This document shows, one piece after another, positions 55,812 to 64,000 of a stretch of 64,000 bases of DNA; within the stretch, counting starts at the first letter, position 1, and each line of letters opens with the position of its first letter. The stretch is from assembly GCA_024036415.1 (NCBI GenBank), contig JAMWET010007193.1:15001-79000 (forward strand). Direction: 5' to 3'. The translations under genes were made by a program, and so were the position numbers. A model generated the notes under the pieces. It did not search any database. It was not told the DNA's origin and was given only the letters and a program-made list of their open reading frames with translations. This DNA is from Prochilodus magdalenae (Eukaryota > Chordata > Actinopteri > Characiformes > Prochilodontidae).

Positions 55812-56165
55812 GAGTTTAAGGTGGTAGTAACTTCAGGCACCTGCAGGTGGCGCTGCATGAGGATGAAGGGTCTATCAATATCTACGGGGTATGAGTGACG
55901 GGATCCATAGATTGGGAAGAGGTGGTACAGTGCAGGGAATGTCTCGTTCCATGTGTGGAAAATGGTGTTAATGATTGGCTGAAAGGAGGGACTGCATGTG
56001 GGTGTGGCCAAAGACCATAGTGTGAAGGAAGTAGCTGAATCTGAAGATATATGGAAGCAGCGTCCGGTCATACGGGTCTACCAGCAGTGCTTAAAATTCT
56101 CCTCGGGATTGTGCCTCCACCAAATTCTCAATCTTTTGATGGATTGTCTGAACACAGGGAAAACG
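55812..56165 (+). mobile_element. HTH-family repeat, copy 4 of 5
   Basis: Includes AAGGTGGTAGTAACTTCAGG, CACCTGCAGGTGGCGCTGCA, GTGACGGGATCCATAGATTG and GACCATAGTGTGAAGGAAGT. The TATA region reads TATCAATATC, so the promoter-like site seen in copy 3 is mutated. The frame is broken. Confidence 0.8.
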
Positions 56166-57553
56166 TGGTCAATCATCACACCAACACGCTAGTAGGACCA
56201 ATGGGAAATGTCAGAAACAAAGAACTGGGCGCGACGTTTGCAGAGCCAAAGTACAAAATGGGTTTGTCATAAGTGAGAAGGGAAGACGAGGTCGGAGACC
56301 AGAGCGACAGAGACAGGGATGGGCAACCAAACTGGAGGGGAGAGCAGAGCCGTAGAGCCAGTAAAACAAAAGCAGGGTCGAGAGAAAGATGTAAAGACAG
56401 CGAAGGAAGCTGAACAGGGAGATACACGAAAGGAGAGGTCAAAGAGCATTGCAGGGTCGAAAACCGGATAGACAGAATACCAGAAATACAATAAAGATTG
56501 GCAAGCTAAATACACGTCCTGCACCTGGTAGCCATCAATAGACTGGTGAGTTAGACGTGGGTGTGGCTTTATCAGGCCGTGCATTCTGGGAACTGGAGTC
56601 CAGAGGGCAATCGGAGGCAGACAGACCCACAGGCGTGACAGGAAATGGTTTCTCACAACCGAAGCTGGATCTTAATCCAGATTTCCTATGATCTCCTTAT
56701 CTCTGGATCAGTTCGGGACATCCCTAACCAAAGAGCATCAGGAATCAGTGAGTGATGGGGGGATTAACCAACTGTTTCCCAACGTTTGACGAACAGCACA
56801 AACATGTCACTCCATATGATGTCAGCGTTCTATCACGAGACAAATGAATTAGAACGATCTCCAATCAGACGACAAAAAGAATGAAGTCGGTATCCAGACA
56901 AGCTCCTGATCCCATTCCTCCCTCATGATGTCTGACAGATTTCAAATCCCATTACCCCAGCGTTGTCTCCCAGCACAGAGGGGAAGAGGTAGTTTTGATT
57001 GAAAGTTGACCGTAGGTCGAGGGACACTAATAGGCTTTGAAGTGCCGCTGTGTATAATTGTGTCCCCACCGAATAAACAGGCAGCTAAGTACACATAATT
57101 GAATCCACCAACACTCTCCACACACTGAATATTTCATTACGGGCCGAGAGTGGAGTGCAGGGGGCTGCCATCGCCGGTGACTGACACATTCCTGTTCATC
57201 CATTATACAGCGTGTTCCACTTAGGGCCAGCGCTTCCCTGGCACACGGAATACCAATCCGCATGCCTTCCTTTTTAATAACCTCCGTTTGATAATCACGC
57301 CTGATCAGGCCGAGCCATTTAGACCTGTCGGTGACTCATTAAACCCAGATGAAAACAAGTTCGAGCCCTGCTTGACATCTAGGGTTCCTGGAAGCTCTGG
57401 AGTTGGAGCGCTTCGTGCAGGCTGGAAGAGGGAGGAGAATACGGAACTTAGTCTGGACAGGAGGAACTTTGGCTCCCGGAGTTTAAAGAGATTTCTGCAT
57501 GTTTGGAGAGTTTATGTTTTTTGTAATAGTTAACTTTAGCAATAGTAGCTTAT
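56166..57553. other. Low-copy block
   Basis: 56200-56640 is purine-rich on the plus strand and resembles repeat-derived sequence (CGAGAACC-type words), not identified. 57010-57350 is a candidate regulatory block with CATAATTGAATCC, TTTTTAATAACC and GATAATCACGCC. Confidence 0.35.
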
Positions 57554-58833
57554 GGATGGCCACTTTATTAGAAACACTGACCTTGTGCTTCCACTTACTG
57601 GCCACATTATTAGAAACACTGACCTTGTGCATCCGCTAACTGGCCACTTTATTAGAAACACTGACCTTGTGCTTCCACTCACTGGCCACATTATTAGAAA
57701 CACCTATTGTGTACTTCCACTTAGTGGCCACATTATTAGAAACACCTACTTTGCACTTCCGCTCACTGGCCACTTTATTAGAAACACCTACCTTGTGCTT
57801 TCTCTCACTGGCCACTTTATTAGAAACACTGACCTTGTACTTCCACTCACTGGCCACTTTATTAGAAACACCTACTGTGTACTTCCACTAACTGGCCACT
57901 TTATTAGAAACACCTACTATGTACTTCCACTCACTGGCCACTTTATTAGAAACACTGACCTTGTACTTCCACTCACTGGCCACTTTATTAGAAACACTGA
58001 CCTTGAACTTCCACTCACTGGCCACTTTATTAGAAACACCTACTGTGTACTTCCACTAACTGGCCACTTTATTAGAAACATCAACTATGTACTTCCACTC
58101 ACTGGCCACTTTATCAGAAACACTGACCTTGTCCTTCCATTCATTGGCCACTTTATTAGAAACACCTACTGTGTACTTCCACCTAGTGGACACTTTATTA
58201 GAAACACCTACTGTGTACTTCCACCTAGTGGACACTTTATTAGAAACACCTATTTTGCACTTCCGCTCACTGGCCACTTTATCAGAAACACCTACCTTGT
58301 GCTTTCTCTCACTGGCCACTTTATTAGAAACACCTACTTTGCACTTCCACTCGGTGGCCACTTTATTAGAAACACCCACCATGTGCTTTCTTTCACTGGC
58401 CACTTCATTAGAAAGACCTACCTTGTCCTTCCACTCACTGGCCACTTTATTAGAAACACCTACCTTGTACTTCCACTCACTGGCCACTGGCCACTTTATT
58501 AGAAACACCTATCTTGTGCTTCCTTTCACTGGCCACTGGCCACTTTATTAGAAACACCTATCTTGTGCTTCCACTCACTGGCCACTGGCCACTTTATTAG
58601 AAACACTGACCTTGTACTTCCACTCACTGGCCACTTTACTAGAAACACTGACCTTGTACTTCCACTCACTGGCCACTTTACTAGAAACACTGACCTTGTG
58701 CTTCCACTCACTGGCCACTTTACTAGAAACACTGACCTTGTGCTTCCACTCACTGTTTTTTTTATTAGAAACACCTACTACTTTGTACATCTGCTCACTG
58801 GCCACTATATTAGAAACACCTACTTAGTGCCTA
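57554..58833 (+). repeat. 42-bp satellite array 3, about 30 units
   Basis: The unit is GGCCACTTTATTAGAAACAC followed by CTACCTTGTGCTTCCACTCACT. Several junctions carry the duplication CTGGCCACTGGCCACTTT. One stray inverted unit lies at 58898-58918. A 316-codon plus frame and several minus frames are repeat products. Confidence 0.96.
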
Positions 58834-59296
58834 AGACTGGATGACTCCAATCTCTGTAGCTCTGCAGCTGTAACTGTACCTCACCAAGGCGGGAGGCGTT
58901 CCTAATAAAGTGGCCAGTGTGTCCTGTGTGGACACACTGCAGCATGTCTGGCTGAACTCTGCTGCAAATTTACAGAGATGTGGAATCGGTGCCTTAGGCA
59001 TGAGGGACTTATCCTTAAGCACATGAAAGAACTCCGGGTCGATCTGTTGGGACGGACGTTCTTGTGTTGTGGCAGAAACAAAAGAGCCCCTGTGTTTTTT
59101 TTAATGGAGCCATTTTGACGCCTCTCAATTTGGCCGAGCGTCGCTCCTCTTCTCCTTAAACCATCTAACAAAACAGTTTAAAGACGGTTGTTATTTCCGA
59201 GCGAGAGTGGCACGGCGCTTTGATTTATCCGGCCCTAGTCCCTGGGATAAAGTGTGAAGGCCTGACGCCTCCCCCCGTCTGTTCTCTCTCCTAATG
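58834..59296. other. Low-copy sequence
   Basis: Contains the stray satellite unit TCCTAATAAAGTGGCCAGTG at 58899-58918. Nothing else is recognised. Confidence 0.45.
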
Positions 59297-59385
59297 AGCC
59301 GGAGCGCTTTGTTCCGAAAAGAAGGGAGAGAAAGAGGACGAAAAGAGCAGGAAAGGAGGAGCGGAAAACAGGCAGCGGCTATATG
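59297..59385 (+). repeat. Outlying copy of the 60-61 kb diverged repeat
   Basis: GCCGGAGCGCTTTGTTCCGA then AAAGAGGACGAAAAGAGCAG and GGAAAACAGGCAGCGGCTAT align with 60719-60806 (GCCAGAGCGCTTTGTTCTGA ... GAAAAACAGGCATCTATTAT). Confidence 0.7.
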
Positions 59386-60224
59386 TGAGGAGAGAAGTAG
59401 AGGGAGAGAGGAATACAGAGAAAGAGAGAGAGAGATGCTGATGCCACACTGATGCAATGTGTATTTATGAAGCCGGAGAGAAAGAAGCAAGGGAAAAAAA
59501 ACCCACAGTTTTCCGTGAGTGTTTGAAGTTAGCCCCATCGGCACAAGTGCAAAGTCCGCGAGTGCAGGGAAAGAATGAAATCAGTTTAAAAAAACAGGCT
59601 CACGATTAGAGGAAGTGCAGCTTCAGAAATGCAACATCATGTGTAATTTGTCCTCCCGCGTGTTTACCCGGCTACGGAGATTCCCATTCGGCACACGTTT
59701 GATTGTTATATGAACGTAATGAATGGGAAGACATGAGCTGCTGAAGGATTTAAAAGTACGTTCCATTAAAACCGCGGCGAGTCAGTGAATCAAAAACGAC
59801 TGGCGTTTGCCTTTCATTTGTACCGGATTTCGGGGGATGAAATGCACTGCTGTAAAACGCGCCACAGCGCTGGCGGCTTGCCCGCACTTCCAAAGTGGTT
59901 AATACCCAATGGATGGATTGAATCTTCAAATATGAAGAAATATCATTTCCAGACAGTGATGGGTAAACCAGTGGATCGCGCTTAAAGACGTAGAGACATT
60001 GGGAATGCAATCCTTTAGCCTGAAATTGACGCTGGGTAAAAACCTCAAAGGGTCTCGAACTGTTAGAGAGCCTACATTAGTTATAACCTCCCACATAAGC
60101 TGGCGGTAAAGTGGGATTGGGCTACCGGACCACCGAACACATCTGACACCAAAAACCTCTACTACTCGGATCCACCCTCCTCTCTCTACTCAGGGTTGGG
60201 AGTTTTATTGAAAGTGTCTATGTG
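59386..60224. other. Low-copy block, candidate regulatory DNA
   Basis: 59640-60000 is repeat-free and CpG-containing, with TTTGATTGTTATATGAACG, GTAATGAATGGG and TGGTTAATACCC. It may be conserved non-coding DNA. (GA)n of about 12 steps lies near 59420. Confidence 0.3.
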
Positions 60225-61500
60225 AATGGATTTATTAGAGCGGATCAATTCTGGTTTTCCAGTTTTCCCCTGTCCTAGAGCTTTTTGTGTAAACATTCTG
60301 CAAAGTTCTAAAGCCCAGCGTAGCACTTGGTTCCACAGTTCCACAGCCCTTTGTTCCAAAAAGACATTAGAGAAGAGGCCAAAATTATTTACACCTATTA
60401 CGATTTTCTGTTTTTTCCTCTTTCCTTTAGCGTGCTATAGAGTTTTGGTGCATGAAGGGTAATGCCAGACAGGCACCTATCTACTGGTTTTCCATTTTAT
60501 CCTCTGTTCCTAGGTTCCAGCGTTGCTATAGTGTACTATTGAGCTTTTCATGCATGTAAACGTTCTGCAACGTTCTAAAGCTCAAAGTACACGCCAGAGA
60601 GAGAACCTCTCTCCCACAGAGACCACTTTTCCCAGCTGCTTGAAAGGGCTAATTGGAATGCCAGCTTTTTCTTCGGTGTTACAAGATGATGTCATCTCGT
60701 AACACAGTCCTTATTAAAGCCAGAGCGCTTTGTTCTGAAAAAACGCAAGAGAAAAAGAGCAAAAAGTGTCGGAAAAGATGAAAGAAAAACAGGCATCTAT
60801 TATGGCTTTCCGTTTTTTCCTCTTTCCTTTAGCGTGCAATTTTTTTTCGGTGCATGTAAAAGTTCTGCAAAGTTCTAAAACCCAGAAGTACATGCCAGAA
60901 AGAACCTCTCTCCCACTGAATCCCTTTTTTCCCAGCTACCTAAAACCGCTCGTTGGAATTCCATCCCTTATCCTCTGTTACTAGGTGATTCCAGTTTTCC
61001 AGTTGTTCCTATTTCCCTTAGCGTACTATTGAGCTTTTCATACATGTAAACGTTCTGCAACGTTCTAAAGCCCATAGTACATGCCAGAGAGAGAACCTCT
61101 CTCCCACAGAGACAACTTTTCCCAGCCGCTTGAAAGGGGTTATTGGAATTCCAGCTTTTTCTTTGGTGTGACAAGATGATGTCATCACACAGTCCTTATT
61201 AAAGCCAGAGCGCTTTAATTTCTGAAAAGACGTAAGAGAAAGAGGGCAAAAAGGGCCGGAAAAGAGGAGAGGAGAACCTCTCTCCCACAGAATTCCTTTT
61301 TTTTTCCAGCTATCTAAAACAGCTTGTTGGAATTCCAAATCTTCTTGTTTCCATTACAACGTTTCGTTTTTTTCTCTTTCATGCGTGTAAAGGTTCTGCA
61401 AGGTTCTAAAGCCCAAAGCCAGACAGAGAAACTCACTCTCACTTTCCCAGCAACCTAAAACAACCTATTGGGTGATGTCATCTCATAAAGTCCTTGTTAA
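60225..61500 (+). repeat. Diverged long-period tandem repeat (489 bp, with half-units)
   Basis: GCATGTAAACGTTCTGCAAC then GTTCTAAAGC, followed by GAGAGAACCTCTCTCCCACA, occurs at about 60550 and again 489 bp later at about 61040. Half-unit versions of the GTTCTGCAA block occur at about 60290, 60850 and 61385. GATGATGTCATCTCGTAACA recurs between them. Four to five degenerate half-units are distinguishable. Confidence 0.8.
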
Positions 61501-63030
61501 AGCCCACCTACTGGCAAGCTCAGCATGCCCTCACACAAGACACACAGAGAGTTAAAACACTCTGTTATAGCTAAAATAGTAAAGTGATAAAGTGATGTCA
61601 TCTCGTAACACAGTCCGTATTATATCCCACCTACCAGCTAACTTCCGCAAAGGTGGATCTACCAGCTTGCTCTACCGGACTCTTTCAGGATCAGACCCTG
61701 ATCGGACCTCAACGCCTCAGTAGGAATAGCAGTGTGGGGCCACTGCTAATAGCAGGATGCCACTTGGCCCATTGGAGATGGTAAATCACCCCCACCCTCG
61801 GCCAGGTAAATGAATATGTCTGCTCTGTGTCAGCCATGGTCTGGCGGCCTTTCTAGGTTGTTGCCTGCCTTGTGCCTAATAAGAGCTGGGATAGAGTCCC
61901 ACCCCCAAATCCCTCTTCCCAAACAAAAGCGGTAAGACTTTCAGCCAGTTCAGTAGAATGATCCATATCCACAAAGCCTCCAGTCTGAATTATTAGCCCT
62001 TGTATCAGAAACATCTACCATACAGATGCACGTCATAGCTACGGATGAAGATAGTAGCCCATCCGCACACATATTACCACCCCCCTCCACCCATTCATCA
62101 CTCTGTGTTTTTGTCTACTGTCCTCTAGTTATTGTCTGGGTGGTGGGCGATTCTGAGCAGGTGGGCGGTTTCTAATAAAGTGGCCAGCTACTGAATGCCT
62201 TCCCTTTACCGCTACAGAACACAGAGAAAGTTTTCGTTTTGTACTTTCCCTCTGCTTTACCCCGGGATGTGACACTTCGCGGCTGCCAGAGAGAAAATGG
62301 GTGGAAGGGAGTGGGCTGTGATTTTCTAGCTGAGTGACTTCCAGAACGATTAAGAGATGTTTCCTCTCTTGTTGGTGGGCTGAGAGGGGCTGGGATGTGT
62401 ATGATGCTCACGGGGCTGTTGACAGGTGATGTATTTGGGGTGAGATTATGTCCTCTGGCACCTGGATAATCTTGCATTAGAGGTGATTAAACTCACAGGG
62501 GTCCTCTTTGTTCCCCCGACAGGTGCCCGTGTCACGCCTGATGGGTTTCGGAGAAAAACGCGGCGAGCCAGCAGGTACCGGCTGTTGGTCCGTTTTCTTC
62601 CGCGCTAAACCAGGCCGGGGCTCTTTTCCGAGCGTGTGTGAGTGAAAATGAAATTAGCGGGATGTGCCGGAAGCCTGCAGTGTCTCTGAGCCTTGTAGAG
62701 GGCAGGGACTTTTTGTGACGGTTATCCGCTTAGGAAGCAGATCTATTCCGGCTCTTCCTTGCTCAATATGCTCTCAGTTAACCTCCGTATAAACTCCAGG
62801 GTTATCAGGCCTTTATTAATGCTCGGACCTGGAGTTGAGGTTTGTGATGTGTCTCAGTGTCCAATGATGTCAGAGAGGATGACTCTATCTATACTTTGTT
62901 CCCAGGCCTTCCTTACAGATACTGGATATCCATAAGCGTATGGATGCACCATAATGCACTCAGTTTGAATGTGTTGTATGTTCAGTATTACAGTGTATGC
63001 TATATCAGTTCCGTTACTGGCAAAATGCTC
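61501..63030. other. Low-copy block
   Basis: A stray satellite motif, TTTCTAATAAAGTGGCCAGC, lies at 62170-62189. 62500-62850 is repeat-free and CpG-containing, and may be regulatory. No exon signature is seen. Confidence 0.4.
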
Positions 63031-63145
63031 CACTGTGATGGACTGCCGGCCTGTCCAGGGTAAAAAACACTGGGATAGGCTCCAACAGCCCCTCATCCCA
63101 GAAGGATAAGGGGCTCAGAAGATGACTGAAAGAACGACTGAATGA
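63031..63145 (+). repeat. Fish retroposon tail-type repeat
   Basis: CTGTGATGGACTGCCGGCCT, GTCCAGGGTAAAAAACACTG, GGATAGGCTCCAACAGCCCC and AGGATAAGGGGCTCAGAAGA, followed by GAATGAA steps, matches the order of a dispersed fish repeat ('TGGACTGGCGACCTGTCCAGGG ... GGGATAGGCTCCAGC ... GGATAAGCGG ... (GAAT)n'). Confidence 0.75.
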
Positions 63146-63159
63146 ACATTGCCAAAACA

Positions 63160-63490
63160 AACAGGGAATGTCTCGTTCCATGTGTGGAAAATGCTCCAGA
63201 GCAGATGTTAATGACTGGCTAAAAGGAGGGACTGCGTGTGGGCGTGGCCAAAGACCATAGTGTGAAGGAAGTAGCTGAATCTGCAGATGTATGGAAGCGT
63301 ACGGTCATACAGGTCTACCAGCAGTGGATAAAATCCCAGTCTATAGGGAATTCCCTCCAGGGAAGGCATCCACCAAATCTGGACCAACTGACCAAGCCTT
63401 TGATGTAAGAGTGTCTGAACACTGATGTGGCTACATCCAGAAACTCGTCCAGTCAGTGCCTGATCCAGTCCCAGCTGGTATTGGTACTCG
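63160..63490 (+). mobile_element. HTH-family repeat, copy 5 of 5
   Basis: Begins CAGGGAATGTCTCGTTCCAT, inside the family consensus and lacking its left ~100 bp, and continues to GTGGCTACATCCAGAAACTC, where it parallels copy 1. The frame VAKDHSVKEVAESADVWKRT is readable, with damage elsewhere. Confidence 0.8.
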
Positions 63491-64000
63491 TGGACATATA
63501 ACACATAAGAAAATATACAGCCAGTCCAGCAAGAAGAAATAATACTTAGCATAGTGATACGCACTGTAATGAAACTGAAATCATGAAACATGATTAATAC
63601 AGTATATTTGATAGAAAGGAACTTAAAGATGAGATTAAATTTAAACCTCCTGCATTCAAGCAAATAGCCGTTACAACTACACGTCGAATGCATACGATTA
63701 ATAACTGATTAAATGTGAATTAAAAATGAAAAGATGTAGGAGAATAGAAATTACAACGTGATTAAAACAACAGATTGAAAAGAGAAGTAATTAAACTTTA
63801 CATTAAACAGACCATGAGCTGAATGGGGTGAAGAGGTTCACACGATAGAGGTGATACTGATGGGAGCCTGAACCAGTCCATATCCTGATCCACCACATCT
63901 ACTCCTGATGTACACAGTATGATACTCCTCCATATCTCCACCTCTAATATATATTTAGTGGTGTAAAAACTTTGATCTCTTTTTCTGCACAGTGTAAAAG
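63491..64000. other. AT-rich low-copy sequence
   Basis: Nothing recognised. TAATTAAAC and GATTAAAAC words recur. Confidence 0.4.

Noticed and set aside
56200..56640. Solo LTR of a retrotransposon
   Set aside because: The composition recalls fish repeats, but no terminal TG...CA, target duplication or second copy could be shown.
57552..58502. 316-codon open frame on the plus strand
   Set aside because: It is the 42-bp satellite read in frame (GHFIRNTYLVLPLT repeated). A 42-bp period keeps any stop-free frame open, and overlapping frames on both strands are equally long.

Overview
The window reads as non-coding, repeat-rich teleost fish DNA. The evidence is several Tc1/mariner-superfamily transposase remnants with fish-type terminal repeats, tRNA-derived SINEs with the tail found in many fish genomes, a LINE carboxy-terminal remnant, and abundant TG/GA microsatellites. 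An otophysan, perhaps a characiform, is a guess from repeat flavour only. I found no complete protein-coding gene and no structural RNA gene. The long open frames are products of tandem repeats whose unit length is a multiple of three or whose sequence lacks stop codons. They should not be annotated as genes.

About 19 kb (roughly 30 %) is tandem repeat. From left to right: a fragment of a 47-bp satellite (1-115); a TG tract (5.3-6.15 kb); a 42-bp satellite (8.4-9.2 kb); a (GT)n-plus-core array of about 55 units (10.1-12.5 kb); an 8-bp CTCMCCGT array (13.84-14.22 kb); a 43-bp minisatellite (23.3-23.5 kb); a TTC-rich tract (24.45-25.2 kb); a 2.6-kb polypurine GA tract with an internal tandem duplication (26.7-29.3 kb); a 31-bp array with 39 intact CCAAT boxes (29.95-31.26 kb); a second 42-bp array (34.7-36.6 kb); a 29-bp array with two levels of higher-order repeat (37.8-40.3 kb); a G-poor TAACAC array (48.5-49.9 kb); the main 47-bp satellite (54.2-55.2 kb); a third 42-bp array (57.55-58.83 kb); and a diverged 489-bp repeat (60.2-61.5 kb).

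Between the arrays lie dead transposons. They include a 527-bp Tc1-like deletion element with perfect ends whose empty site survives in a paralogous stretch 4.7 kb away, an IS630-type transposase exon, three copies of one Tc1-like family sharing the same internal deletion, five copies of a second family that carries a helix-turn-helix-like segment, and further fragments at 1.5, 6.4, 20.2, 42.3, 46.8 and 47.7 kb. The 42-bp satellites appear to be built around the terminal inverted repeat of a Tc1-like transposon, and an element with the same end sequence lies at 41.27-41.88 kb.

The remaining sequence is low-copy. Several blocks (14.8, 19.6, 23.6-24.2, 43.85-44.25, 46.1-46.5, 50.1-51.4, 57.0-57.35, 59.65-60.0 and 62.5-62.85 kb) have moderate GC, no repeats and homeodomain- or octamer-like sites, and may be conserved regulatory DNA. 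A few isolated splice-site contexts (donors at 2116, 26337 and 34123; an acceptor plus short terminal reading frame at 22162-22221 on the minus strand) could belong to untranslated exons or to a gene that spans the window. The simplest view is a large intron or intergenic region, but this cannot be settled from sequence alone.
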